This document shows positions 1 through 8,175 of a DNA stretch of 64,000 bases, piece by piece. A program made the position numbers and the translations under genes. The stretch lies in NCBI RefSeq assembly GCF_024055895.1, contig NZ_JAMXLE010000001.1:1931768-1995767 (forward strand), read 5' to 3'. Every line of letters begins with the position of its first letter. The first letter of the stretch is position 1. Source of the DNA: Rhizobium sp. L1K21. GTDB lineage: Bacteria; Pseudomonadota; Alphaproteobacteria; Rhizobiales; Rhizobiaceae. The notes below the pieces were generated by a model. That model saw only the letters and a program-made list of their open reading frames with translations, searched no databases and was not told where the DNA came from.

Positions 1-1156
1 CGATGCCGGCGCCGACGGTGCGGCCGCCTTCGCGGATAGCGAAGCGAAGCTTTTCTTCCATCGCGATCGGAACGATCAGCTGAACGTCAACGGTCACGTT
101 GTCGCCAGGCATAACCATTTCCGTGCCTTCCGGAAGCGTCACGATGCCCGTCACGTCCGTGGTACGGAAGTAGAACTGCGGACGGTAGTTCGTGAAGAAC
201 GGCGTATGACGGCCGCCTTCTTCCTTCGTCAGGATGTAGGCTTCTGCCTTGAACTTCGTGTGCGGCGTTACAGAACCCGGCTTGCAGAGAATCTGGCCAC
301 GCTCAACACCATCACGGTCAACACCGCGAAGCAGTGCGCCAATGTTGTCGCCAGCCTGGCCCTGGTCGAGCAGCTTGCGGAACATTTCAACGCCCGTGCA
401 GGTCGTCTTCGAGGTCGGCTTGATGCCAACGATCTCGATTTCTTCGCCAACCTTGATGATACCACGCTCGACACGGCCGGTCACAACCGTACCACGACCC
501 GAGATCGAGAACACGTCTTCGATCGGCATCAGGAACGGCTGGTCGATCGGACGCTCAGGCGTCGGGATGTAAGCGTCAACAGCAGCCATCAGTTCGCGGA
601 TGGCGTCTTCGCCGATCTTCTTGTCGCTGTCTTCAAGAGCAGCAAGTGCCGAACCCTTGACGATCGGAATATCGTCGCCCGGGAATTCATACGAAGACAG
701 GAGTTCGCGAACTTCCAGTTCAACGAGTTCCAGAAGCTCTTCGTCGTCAACCTGGTCAACCTTGTTGAGGAACACGACGATGGCCGGAACGCCAACCTGA
801 CGAGCGAGCAGGATGTGCTCGCGGGTCTGCGGCATCGGGCCGTCAGCGGCAGAGCAAACCAGGATCGCGCCGTCCATCTGGGCAGCACCGGTGATCATGT
901 TCTTCACGTAGTCGGCGTGGCCGGGGCAGTCAACGTGGGCATAGTGACGGGCTTCCGTCTCATATTCAACGTGTGCCGTCGAGATGGTGATGCCGCGTGC
1001 CTTTTCTTCAGGCGCTGCGTCAATTTGGTCGTAAGCCTTGAAGTCACCGAAATACTTCGTGATCGCTGCCGTCAGGCTTGTCTTGCCATGGTCAACGTGA
1101 CCAATCGTGCCAATGTTTACGTGAGGCTTAGTGCGCTCAAATTTTCCTTTTGCCAT
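1..1156 (-). CDS. tuf: Elongation factor Tu (3' end cut by window start)
   Basis: GTPase that delivers aminoacyl-tRNA to the ribosomal A site in the cytoplasm. Translating the minus strand from the ATG at 1156-1154 gives [16 protein letters not shown], then the G1 loop GHVDHGKT at residues 19-26, the DCPGH motif near residue 81 and the NKVD motif near 136. The EF-Tu domain 2/3 sequence follows, and the frame is still open at base 1, ending [14 protein letters not shown]. Normal EF-Tu is about 391-396 residues, so only the last five or six codons are missing. Two tRNA genes lie upstream on the same strand (Tyr, then Gly), the arrangement known for one of the two tuf copies in many proteobacteria, so cotranscription is likely. 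Very sure of the identity. Confidence 0.98.
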   Translation of the reverse strand, partial: MAKGKFERTKPHVNIGTIGHVDHGKTSLTAAITKYFGDFKAYDQIDAAPEEKARGITISTAHVEYETEARHYAHVDCPGHADYVKNMITGAAQMDGAILVCSAADGPMPQTREHILLARQVGVPAIVVFLNKVDQVDDEELLELVELEVRELLSSYEFPGDDIPIVKGSALAALEDSDKKIGEDAIRELMAAVDAYIPTPERPIDQPFLMPIEDVFSISGRGTVVTGRVERGIIKVGEEIEIVGIKPTSKTTCTGVEMFRKLLDQGQAGDNIGALLRGVDRDGVERGQILCKPGSVTPHTKFKAEAYILTKEEGGRHTPFFTNYRPQFYFRTTDVTGIVTLPEGTEMVMPGDNVTVDVQLIVPIAMEEKLRFAIREGGRTVGAGI

Positions 1157-1464
1157 TTGACTTTCCCTAGAGAACGAGTTTTGGGACCACCGGGCTCACC
1201 GGTTTGGTGCAGGCGTTTAAGGGTTTACCGCGGCAGACGCAAGAGTTTATTTGGTGTTGATATGTCTTCACGGTCGCACCGGCCTTCGGCCTGACCTCCA
1301 GACGGGACCTCGCATCGGCTCGGACGCGCAGTCGCGCTTGCGGCGCAACGCGCCGATTTCATTTCCCATGCATTACCAAGGGACTTCCCAACAGGTGCGC
1401 TAGCACCACGCGCAGCGCCCCATCGGAGCATGAGCGAAGCGAATTGGCGTGAGATCAGAGAAAA
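1157..1464. other. 308-bp spacer between tRNA-Gly and tuf
   Basis: No protein gene is supported here. On the minus strand it is the leader between the tRNA-Gly 3' end and the tuf start. Small ORFs in this stretch have no recognisable protein sequence. It may hold the tuf promoter and tRNA processing sites, but I could not pick a convincing -35/-10 pair. Confidence 0.5.
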
Positions 1465-1538
1465 TGGAGCGGGTAGCGGGAATCGAACCCGCGTATTCAG
1501 CTTGGAAGGCTGCTGCTCTACCATTGAGCTATACCCGC
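1465..1538 (-). tRNA. tRNA-Gly (TCC anticodon)
   Basis: Read on the minus strand, the 74-nt sequence begins GCGGGTATAGCTCAATGG, has the anticodon loop CTTCCAA with anticodon TCC, the T arm GGTTCGATTCC, and an acceptor 3' strand TACCCGC that pairs with the first seven bases. A CCA end is encoded (tgg at 1465-1467 on the plus strand). It lies 36 bp downstream of tRNA-Tyr and upstream of tuf on the same strand. Confidence 0.96.
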
Positions 1539-1574
1539 GGGCTTAAAAATGAGCCCTTGGTGCCGCTTCCGGGA

Positions 1575-1659
1575 TGGTGGAGGAGGCTGGATTCGAACCA
1601 GCGTAGCCTAAGGCAACGGATTTACAGTCCGTCCGTTTTAACCACTCACGCACTCCTCC
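1575..1659 (-). tRNA. tRNA-Tyr (GTA anticodon)
   Basis: An 85-nt class II tRNA on the minus strand. It starts GGAGGAGTGCGTGAGTGG, has the anticodon loop CTGTAAA (GTA), a long variable arm, the T arm GGTTCGAATCC, an acceptor 3' strand CTCCTCC and an encoded CCA. The long variable arm is expected for bacterial tRNA-Tyr. It is first in a Tyr-Gly-tuf cluster. Confidence 0.96.
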
Positions 1660-1863
1660 GCCTTTTCCCAGGAAATGGCGGGCATTTCCGACCGAAGGTT
1701 TGTGTCAAGCACATGCCCTGCCGGTCTGGAGCGGCTATATGACTGCCCCATCTCATTGTGTCAACACGCCCTTATGGAATTTTCCGAAAAAAACTTTTCA
1801 CCCATGGGCAGTTAACGAAAGTGCGGGCTATGCGCGGCGGCAGACGGCGGATATAAAGCGCGC

Positions 1864-2736
1864 ATGAACGACAAGAGCAACGACAAAAACGCCCATTATG
1901 CTTCGCTTCGCCGCGCCCATCGGAACGCCAAGCGCGAGGCAGGCAAGATTCCCACGCCCTCGCCCAAGGATAAGCGCAAGGAGCGCGCCAAGAGCTGGAA
2001 GCCGCCGCAGATCGGGGACGGACAGGTCTTTCTCTATGGCCTGCACACGGTGGAAGCGGCGCTGAACAATCCCGAGCGCACGCTTGTGAAACTCTCCTTA
2101 ACGCGCAATGCACTGGCGCGGCTGGAGATTGATGAGAACAGTCCCCCCTGCCCGCTGGAATTCGTGACGCCGCAGGATATCGAGAAGATCGTTGGCCCGG
2201 AAGCAATCCACCAGGGTGCCATGCTGGAAACGCGCGCGCTGCCGGTTCGCAGTCTCAGTGCGCTGCAGGACAGCCCTCTCCTTCTGGTGCTTGATCAGGT
2301 GACCGATCCGCACAATGTCGGCGCGATCATGCGTTCAGCCGTTGCCTTCAATGCCGGCGCGGTCATCACCACCCAGAGACATTCGCCGACTGAATCGGGT
2401 GTGCTGGCGAAATCCGCCTCAGGCGCGCTTGAGCTTATCCCCTATATTCAGATCACCAATCTGGCCGATGCGCTGGATGAGCTGCACAAGCTCGGTTTCT
2501 TCACGATCGGTCTCGATTCGGAAGGTCCCGCCCCCATTGAAGGCACCTTTTCCGGCGGCAAGATTGCGCTTGTCATGGGTTCGGAAGGCAAGGGCTTGCG
2601 GCAGAAGACGCGTGAAACGGTAAAGGCGCTTGCCCGGCTGGACATGCCCGGCGCCATCAAGTCGCTCAATGTTTCCAATGCCGCCGCCATTGCGCTATAT
2701 GCAGCGCAGCAATTTCTGCTAAAACACCATGCATGA
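1864..2736 (+). CDS. rlmB: 23S rRNA (guanosine 2'-O)-methyltransferase RlmB-like (TrmH/SpoU family)
   Basis: SPOUT-fold S-adenosylmethionine-dependent 2'-O-methyltransferase, probably acting on 23S rRNA. The 290 residues begin with a Lys/Arg-rich tail (1-50), followed by the small substrate-binding domain (about 55-125). The three SPOUT motifs are visible: DPHNVGAIMRSA at 148-159, LVMGSEGKGL at 236-245 and LNVSNAAAIALY at 268-279, which form the trefoil knot cofactor site. The basic extension makes it longer than E. coli RlmB (about 243 residues). Its stop overlaps the next start (ATGA at 2733-2736), so it is translationally coupled to the phosphatase gene. Family assignment is firm; the exact rRNA base is inferred. 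Confidence 0.9.
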   Translation: MNDKSNDKNAHYASLRRAHRNAKREAGKIPTPSPKDKRKERAKSWKPPQIGDGQVFLYGLHTVEAALNNPERTLVKLSLTRNALARLEIDENSPPCPLEFVTPQDIEKIVGPEAIHQGAMLETRALPVRSLSALQDSPLLLVLDQVTDPHNVGAIMRSAVAFNAGAVITTQRHSPTESGVLAKSASGALELIPYIQITNLADALDELHKLGFFTIGLDSEGPAPIEGTFSGGKIALVMGSEGKGLRQKTRETVKALARLDMPGAIKSLNVSNAAAIALYAAQQFLLKHHA

Positions 2737-3521
2737 TTCTGGTTTTTACAGATCTGGACGGCACGCTGCTCGATCATGAGACCTATTCTTATGCTGCTGC
2801 CGAGCCTGCGCTGAAGCGCCTGAAGGAAAGCGGGATTCCGCTTATCCTGGCGAGTTCCAAGACCGAGGCCGAGATGCGCCCTCTGGCACAGGAACTCGCG
2901 CTTGAAACACCCATGATTGTCGAAAATGGCGCTGGTGTCGCGGGGCTGGAAGACAGCACCTCCGGGCAGCCTTGTTATGAGGATATAAGGGCGCTGCTCG
3001 ACAAAATACCGCCATCCATACGCGGCCATTTCCAAGGTTTTGGCGACTGGGGCGCGGAAAAGATTTCGGCCCGCACCGGGTTACCGCTTGCGTCTGCAGA
3101 GCGCGCTGGCACGCGCCGGTTTTCAGAACCGGGTGTATGGGACGGAACCGATGCCGATTTTGAAATATTTGAAACACTTTTGGAAGAGAGCGGATTTCAT
3201 GCCGTTCGGGGCGGCCGCTTCACCACGATCATGCCGCAGACGTCGAAGGGCGAGGCCATGGCGCAGATTGCCGCGCTTTACATGTCTCCATCGGGAGACA
3301 CGCCCACGATCATAGCGCTCGGTGACGGCGAAAACGACATTGCCATGCTGGAAGCCGCTGATTACGGCATCGTGATTGCCAATCCTGCGCATGCTCCGCT
3401 GCCGCCGCTTAAGGGCGAGCGCGACGGTAAAATACTGCGTTCAGAACTTACTGGCGCTGCCGGGTGGAACAAAATGCTCAATGAGTTGGTTGATCGCCTG
3501 TTGGCGGGTTCGCATGCGTGA
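2733..3521 (+). CDS. Mannosyl-3-phosphoglycerate phosphatase family (HAD) protein
   Basis: HAD-superfamily phosphatase of the MPGP/YedP type that removes the phosphate from a hexosyl-3-phosphoglycerate intermediate to give a hexosylglycerate. Motif I is FTDLDGTLLD at residues 5-14 (nucleophile D7, acid D9), motif II is SSKT at 41-44, a lysine follows at 172 (QTSKGEA), and motif IV is GDGEND at 197-202. Length 262 is normal. It starts inside the rlmB stop codon and is followed 31 bp later by a glycosyltransferase, so phosphatase plus synthase could form a two-step pathway to a charged organic solute (glucosylglycerate or mannosylglycerate). Which sugar is used cannot be told from sequence alone. 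Confidence 0.85.
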   Translation: MILVFTDLDGTLLDHETYSYAAAEPALKRLKESGIPLILASSKTEAEMRPLAQELALETPMIVENGAGVAGLEDSTSGQPCYEDIRALLDKIPPSIRGHFQGFGDWGAEKISARTGLPLASAERAGTRRFSEPGVWDGTDADFEIFETLLEESGFHAVRGGRFTTIMPQTSKGEAMAQIAALYMSPSGDTPTIIALGDGENDIAMLEAADYGIVIANPAHAPLPPLKGERDGKILRSELTGAAGWNKMLNELVDRLLAGSHA

Positions 3522-3552
3522 ACGGCCAGGGGTTATTTAGGGGAACGGTTAT

Positions 3553-4791
3553 ATGGCGGATTTTCATCAGAACGGTGTCGTGACGACGTTGCACAATCTG
3601 CGAGAGCGGTCGGTGCATGAGATGGAGCGTGAACTGCAGGCCTTTTCCTCAAATCGGCCAATTACGCTTATTCTGCCATCGCTGTTTTCAGAGCTCGAGG
3701 GCCCGGCCCTCGGCAATATCGTCTCGGAACTTGCAGGCGTGCCTTATCTCTCCAACATCGTGATTGGCCTCGATCAGGCGAATGAAGAACAATATCGCTA
3801 CGCGCTGGCCTATTTTTCGAACCTGAAACAGAACTATCAGGTTCTCTGGAATGATGGACCGCGCCTGAAAGCGCTTCACGAGCAACTCGACGCGGCACAG
3901 CTGGCACCGCATGAGCCCGGCAAAGGGCGCAATGTGTGGTATTGCATCGGTCACGTTCTGGGCCGGCGCGATTCCGGCGTGGTGGCGCTCCATGATTGCG
4001 ATATCGTTACCTATTCGCGCGAGATGCTGGCGCGCCTCATCTACCCGGTCACCAACCCGAATTTCCCTTACGTCTTTTCCAAGGGCTATTATCCGCGGAT
4101 CGCCGATGGCTCGTTGAATGGCCGGGTGACACGCTTGCTTGTCACGCCTTTGCTGTTGAGCCTGGAGCGCACCATCGGCCATCATCCCTATATCGACTTC
4201 TTAAAGGCGTTCCGTTATCCGCTGGCCGGTGAGTTCGCCATGCGCACACACCTGCTGCCTGATCTGCGTATTCCGTTTGACTGGGGTCTTGAAATCGGTG
4301 TTCTTTCCGAGCTTTGGCGCAATTATGCGACCAGCGCGATCTGCCAGGTCGATATCGCCGATGTTTACGACCACAAGCACCAGCCGCTCTCCGAAGAGGA
4401 TGCGTCCAAGGGGCTTTCCCGTATGGCGACCGATATCATCAAGGCGCTGATCCGAAAGCTCGCAACCGACGGCGTCGTTTTCAGCCCTGAGGCGCTGCGC
4501 ACGCTGAAAGCCACATATTACCGCACCGCGCTTGATCTCGTTGAAACCTATAATCACGATGCCCGCATGAACGGGCTTTCAACCGACCGGCACAAGGAAG
4601 AGAAAGCCGTTGAACTCTTCGCATCCAACATCATCGAAGCCGGCAATGTGTTTCTTGAATCGCCCAATGTTGCGCCTTTCATGCCGAGCTGGAACCGCGT
4701 ACAAGCCGCCCTGCCCGATTTCCTGATGGATATGCAAAAGGCCGTGGAAGCCGATATGGCGGAATTCGGCGAACAGCCGGTTCAGGAGTGA
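3553..4791 (+). CDS. GT-A glycosyltransferase, probable glucosyl-3-phosphoglycerate synthase
   Basis: 412-residue soluble glycosyltransferase. The N-terminus (FHQNGVVTTLHNL at 4-16) and the metal-binding DCD at 148-150 in the context ALHDCDIV match, as I recall them, the bacterial and archaeal glucosyl-3-phosphoglycerate synthases (GpgS, family GT81). Such enzymes transfer a sugar from a nucleotide donor to 3-phosphoglycerate, and the product is dephosphorylated by an MPGP-type phosphatase, which is the gene just upstream. Context and fold therefore agree on a glucosylglycerate-type compatible solute. No membrane segment is seen. The 3' end overlaps by 10 bp the convergent gene on the minus strand. 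Donor specificity and the name GpgS are inference. Confidence 0.75.
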   Translation: MADFHQNGVVTTLHNLRERSVHEMERELQAFSSNRPITLILPSLFSELEGPALGNIVSELAGVPYLSNIVIGLDQANEEQYRYALAYFSNLKQNYQVLWNDGPRLKALHEQLDAAQLAPHEPGKGRNVWYCIGHVLGRRDSGVVALHDCDIVTYSREMLARLIYPVTNPNFPYVFSKGYYPRIADGSLNGRVTRLLVTPLLLSLERTIGHHPYIDFLKAFRYPLAGEFAMRTHLLPDLRIPFDWGLEIGVLSELWRNYATSAICQVDIADVYDHKHQPLSEEDASKGLSRMATDIIKALIRKLATDGVVFSPEALRTLKATYYRTALDLVETYNHDARMNGLSTDRHKEEKAVELFASNIIEAGNVFLESPNVAPFMPSWNRVQAALPDFLMDMQKAVEADMAEFGEQPVQE

Positions 4792-5081
4792 GAGAAAGGC
4801 GGGATGGGTAGTTTCACCCATTCGCTCTGCATTTTCTGACCCTCGATGAGGCGGGTCAGAGGACAGCCGTCTTCGACCTTCTCCCAGGATGTGTTGTTCA
4901 GGTTCATCTGGCATTCGGCGAGGTAGGATTTTCCACCGACATTGATGCAGGCGCGTTCGCCCAGGTGATAAAGCGCGCCGCCCTTGTTCACACACGTGCA
5001 GTCGGCACTGGCCGCTGTCGACAGCAGGGAAGCTGCCGCGGTCAAGGTTCCTGCCAAAACTGCATTCGTGATCCTGCTCAT
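4782..5081 (-). CDS. Small secreted Cys-rich protein, function unknown
   Basis: 99-residue protein starting at the ATG at 5081-5079 (MSRITNAVLAG). The first 25 or so residues form a classical signal peptide ending STAASA. The mature part contains four cysteines (CTCVNKGG, ACINVGG, AECQ, DGCPL), suggesting disulfides in the periplasm. A longer reading to 5168 exists but would bury the signal peptide, so I prefer the internal start, though its Shine-Dalgarno sequence is weak. Convergent with the upstream glycosyltransferase (10-bp overlap) and codirectional with nadK, which lies upstream of it. I do not recognise a family. Confidence 0.75.
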   Translation of the reverse strand: MSRITNAVLAGTLTAAASLLSTAASADCTCVNKGGALYHLGERACINVGGKSYLAECQMNLNNTSWEKVEDGCPLTRLIEGQKMQSEWVKLPIPPFSHS

Positions 5082-5169
5082 ACAAAGAGGATAGTACAAA
5101 ATCTCAAATTGTAAATATTCTACCCGCACCGCCAGGACGTGGCGGCAGGTAACGGGACGAATGATCACC

Positions 5170-5943
5170 TCAATAGGCGAACTGTTCAGACAGGATACGG
5201 TCAGACCAGGTGTGGTCGGGGTCGGTCAAAATCCAGACCTCCTGGTCCCGCTTCAGACGCATGCTGACCCGCAGCACCGACTTGACCTCCTGATGATCGG
5301 CGACAGCGTTGACCGGGCGCTTTTCCGGCTCCAGAATTTCGATATCGACAAACACATCCTGCGGCAGCAACGCACCACGCCAGCGGCGCGGCCGAAACGG
5401 ACTGACTGGTGTCAGTGCCAGTAAAGGCGCCTCAAGCGGCAAAATCGGCCCGTGGGCGGAGAGATTATAGGCGGTCGAGCCCGCAGGCGTTGACAAAAGC
5501 AGCCCGTCGCAGGCCAGCTCCTCCAGCCGCGTTCGGCCATCAACCGTCACTTTGAGCTTGGCCGCCTGATAGCTTTGGCGCAGTAGAGAGACCTCATTGA
5601 GCGCATAGGCGGTGTGGCGTATGCCATCCGCATCCATCGCCACCATTTCCAGCGGATGGATGACGTTGGAGGCAGCAGCCGCTATGCGCTCCTTCAACCC
5701 TTCGGTGAAATAGCGGTTCATCAGAAAGCCCACCGAACCGCGATTCATGCCGTAGATGCGCTTACCCGAATTGAGCGCGCGGTGCATGGTCTGCAGCATG
5801 AAACCATCACCACCAAGCGCCACGATAACGTCAGCCTCCTCCACCGGCACATTGCCGTAAATCGCCACAAGTTCGTCCAGCGCAGCCTGCGCGCTGTCGG
5901 CCTCAGAAGCGAGAAAAGAAAGCGATTCAAAACGGTTAGGCAT
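5170..5943 (-). CDS. nadK: NAD kinase
   Basis: Phosphorylates NAD+ to NADP+ with ATP in the cytoplasm. The 257 residues from the ATG at 5943-5941 carry the GGDG signature at 44-47 (ALGGDGFML), the NRGSVGFLMN segment, the ALNEVSL loop (the conserved NE/D motif) and the STPAGSTAYN substrate site. Length matches short alphaproteobacterial NAD kinases. A longer frame reaches 6024 but adds only low-quality sequence, so the start MPNRFESLSF is preferred. The gene lies 88 bp upstream of the small secreted protein gene on the same strand. Confidence 0.94.
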   Translation of the reverse strand: MPNRFESLSFLASEADSAQAALDELVAIYGNVPVEEADVIVALGGDGFMLQTMHRALNSGKRIYGMNRGSVGFLMNRYFTEGLKERIAAAASNVIHPLEMVAMDADGIRHTAYALNEVSLLRQSYQAAKLKVTVDGRTRLEELACDGLLLSTPAGSTAYNLSAHGPILPLEAPLLALTPVSPFRPRRWRGALLPQDVFVDIEILEPEKRPVNAVADHQEVKSVLRVSMRLKRDQEVWILTDPDHTWSDRILSEQFAY

Positions 5944-6089
5944 AAAATATTCCGAAATCCTGATTGGCCATTGGCGGCATCGAGGCGGATCAAAGCGCAG
6001 GCAGCAACGCAAATGCAAGCACAAAGACGTGAGAACATGTATATTTATGCTTTACAGGCAGCGAGAATATGCTAATTCCCTGCCGCGTT

Positions 6090-6165
6090 GCCCTTATAGC
6101 TCAGTTGGTAGAGCGGCTGATTTGTAATCAGTAGGTCGGGAGTTCGAGTCTCTCTGGGGGCACCA
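6090..6165 (+). tRNA. tRNA-Thr (TGT anticodon)
   Basis: 76-nt tRNA: acceptor GCCCTTA pairs with TGGGGGC (two G:U pairs), D arm TAGCTCAGTTGGTAGAGC, anticodon loop TTTGTAA with anticodon TGT, T arm GGAGTTCGAGTCTC, discriminator A and an encoded CCA. It stands alone, and its 3' end borders an AT-richer stretch holding genes I cannot place in known families. tRNA 3' ends are common integration sites, but I found no second copy of the tRNA 3' end within the window. Confidence 0.95.
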
Positions 6166-6300
6166 GATTTTCCTCGATTGCTCATGCCTGCTTGCGCCAC
6201 GAGAAATTTCGAATCTGAAACACCGTAGAGTGTTAGCTGATAGTACATTTCTAGAAAACACGTTCTCAATCACTTGAAAACTATGGCTGCTTGCTCGGAA

Positions 6301-7872
6301 TCAATTCGCTGGTACAAGTTTCGACGTAGCTTCTTTCAGTTCTTTCTCTTGGCGTTTCAAGACCTGGTGGCGGCGCTCTATTGAGCGAGCAATGGCAAAC
6401 GCCAGAAGGGCTGCGTAAACGTTTAGCAAAATTACCAAGATAAGGTAATCGAAAGCCTGCATATCCTTTTGTACAAAGAACATGCGTACCAGAGCGTAAA
6501 AGGCTGCGGTGGGAAGCGTCATCACAACTAGTCTGAACAGGCCTTTGGTAAGGGCCATCTCAGATTGAACGGCGGCCCGTTTCTTTACGATATGTGTCAT
6601 GATAGCCAGACAAATGACCACCGATATGAACGCGTGTAGCGCATTAAACGGGAACCAATAAGAAAAGAAATGCCAAAGGCCTTCATTTCCAGCAGCCTGA
6701 TTCAAACCATAGTCAAGCAACGCCTGACAGTAATCAAATAAGATAACGCCGAACAGTATCAACGTAAATATACCGGCATTCCCGATTAGTAGGTCTCGGA
6801 GTGCAATATCATCGCCTTTGTTTGCATGGATTCGACTCAGAGAAAGCATAAGGACCAACGACATCAACACTGGAACGACATTTGAAAAAACGTAAATTCC
6901 CGAATATTGCAGCGCAAGATCTCCATTTGGCCAGAAGATAAGAGCCTCCCTGTTGAGGGCAGTGCGAAGGGCGGGCTCGAGTATAGGTATCACAAGCCAC
7001 AAAAACACAATTCCGCCGACAGCTGTCAGCAGTCCAAACATGATATCCCCCAAAGGGACCTTAAATGTGCCGACTTTCGGCATGTCAACACCCAGGTCTT
7101 TCGCCAACCGCTTGAGACCTGCTCCGCCGCTCTTCCGCACAGAGGCAATTGCCGAAATGTAAACCAGCTGCTCAATATACTTTGAAAGTTCGCGAACTGA
7201 GCCGGATTGGACAATTTCTTCTCGGGTTTCAGCGCGGTCAAGATTTAGACGCGCCGCTTGCTGCCTAAAGAACGCTACGTCTGCATACGGCTCAATCTGG
7301 GGCACCCATTCACTTGCAGACAGCTTCTTAAAACAAGTAACAAGGCGGTTTTGCGTATTTGCCTGGGCTACAATCTGCGCATCAAAATAGCTAATCGTGG
7401 CTATCACTATCCTGGGAACGCCGAACAGCTCGTGAAACCAGTTGCGCAGTATGTTCGCGACATTGGAAACTCCAGGAATGGCCTGATGTGCCAACCCCAT
7501 AAAGGCCGCAGCGATGAAGAGAGAATATGGAGTGCTTTCAATTGCTTGGGTGATTTTTTCGGCTTCAGTCACCCCGGTCGTCACTTTTAACCAGCCCGAG
7601 ATCACCGATGGAGAGGCAATACATAGAACGAGGTAACCCACGAAGGTCACAATGACGAAGATCAACAAAACGAGCCAGTAGGCGTTGCGCCCCATGAAGT
7701 CCTTTGTTCCAAGATTCGGAACAGGCAACGAGGCGCCAGACAAGTTTTCGTCTAGAGCGTTGAGTTCGCCAAACTTGCCCACCTGAAAGGTAGCCAACAA
7801 GACAGCTCCTGCCCAGAACTCAAAAGACGTGAAGAGTTCTTTGCTCAATTCAAAAATATCAGACACGTTCAT
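6301..7872 (-). CDS. Polytopic membrane protein of unknown family
   Basis: 523 residues from the ATG at 7872-7870 (MNVSDIFELS). That start overlaps the stop of the upstream small ORF as ATGA, so I prefer it to a TTG at 7899. Hydrophobic stretches suggest two N-terminal membrane helices (near residues 17-35 and 61-82), a weaker one near 115-130, a soluble middle part of about 130 residues, then six more helices (for example IMFGLLTAVGGIVFLWLV near 275 and LILVILLNVYAALLAF near 475). The tail is charged and possibly coiled (RRHQVLKRQEKELKEA). No family motif is recognised. Its codon use and base composition are visibly more AT-rich than the flanking nadK and rne genes, consistent with recent transfer. 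Confidence 0.8.
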   Translation of the reverse strand: MNVSDIFELSKELFTSFEFWAGAVLLATFQVGKFGELNALDENLSGASLPVPNLGTKDFMGRNAYWLVLLIFVIVTFVGYLVLCIASPSVISGWLKVTTGVTEAEKITQAIESTPYSLFIAAAFMGLAHQAIPGVSNVANILRNWFHELFGVPRIVIATISYFDAQIVAQANTQNRLVTCFKKLSASEWVPQIEPYADVAFFRQQAARLNLDRAETREEIVQSGSVRELSKYIEQLVYISAIASVRKSGGAGLKRLAKDLGVDMPKVGTFKVPLGDIMFGLLTAVGGIVFLWLVIPILEPALRTALNREALIFWPNGDLALQYSGIYVFSNVVPVLMSLVLMLSLSRIHANKGDDIALRDLLIGNAGIFTLILFGVILFDYCQALLDYGLNQAAGNEGLWHFFSYWFPFNALHAFISVVICLAIMTHIVKKRAAVQSEMALTKGLFRLVVMTLPTAAFYALVRMFFVQKDMQAFDYLILVILLNVYAALLAFAIARSIERRHQVLKRQEKELKEATSKLVPAN

Positions 7873-7991
7873 TTCTGAGGACAATGGCCGTTGGGGCAAG
7901 CCTGTGAGAAAGCTTCAGTAGCAGTTCCGATCAGAGCGCTGGAAGCAAGAAGCACTGCAAATAAAATGCCTACACAGAAGACGCGAGCCAT
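7869..7991 (-). CDS. 40-residue secreted peptide coupled to the membrane protein gene
   Basis: Read on the minus strand from the ATG at 7991-7989: MARVFCVGILFAVLL, a hydrophobic core to about residue 29, then a short polar tail with two cysteines ending ACPNGHCPQK. The Shine-Dalgarno GGGGGAGGG lies just upstream of the start with a spacing of about five bases. The stop codon overlaps the start of the 523-residue membrane protein (ATGA at 7872-7869), the usual sign of translational coupling. The first 25-30 residues look like a signal peptide or a single membrane anchor. No homologue is recognised. Good ribosome site, coupling and signal-like sequence together argue it is real. Confidence 0.7.
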   Translation of the reverse strand: MARVFCVGILFAVLLASSALIGTATEAFSQACPNGHCPQK

Positions 7992-8116
7992 TATTTCCCT
8001 CCCCCTTTTATCAGTTTTCTATTTTAACATGCTCCTTCACAAAATACAACTTAATCAATACTGTCTCGTTCACCATTATCTTCAGAAGCAATTTCCTCGC
8101 GTATGGTCGAAATAGC

Positions 8117-8150
8117 AAAAACCCCGTGCAGCCTGCGCCGTACGGGGTTT
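8117..8150 (-). terminator. Rho-independent terminator of rne
   Basis: On the minus strand AACCCCGT (8149-8142) pairs with ACGGGGTT (8128-8120 region) around a 13-nt loop and runs into TTTTTG. It sits 26 bp after the rne stop. Confidence 0.8.
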
Positions 8151-8175
8151 GAAAATCAGCTGTCTTCAAATCAGA

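Noticed and set aside
1449-1742. 97-residue ORF opposite tRNA-Gly and tRNA-Tyr (ERVAGIEPAYSAW...)
   Set aside because: Classic spurious frame made by reading tRNA genes in antisense; it vanishes once the tRNAs are called.
6072-6269. 65-residue ORF antisense to tRNA-Thr (ETRTPDLLITNQPLYQLS...)
   Set aside because: Well-known false protein produced by antisense tRNA sequence.
6150-8120. Full integrative element with att repeats at tRNA-Thr
   Set aside because: No integrase and no second copy of the tRNA 3' end were found by eye, so only a weak cassette claim is made.
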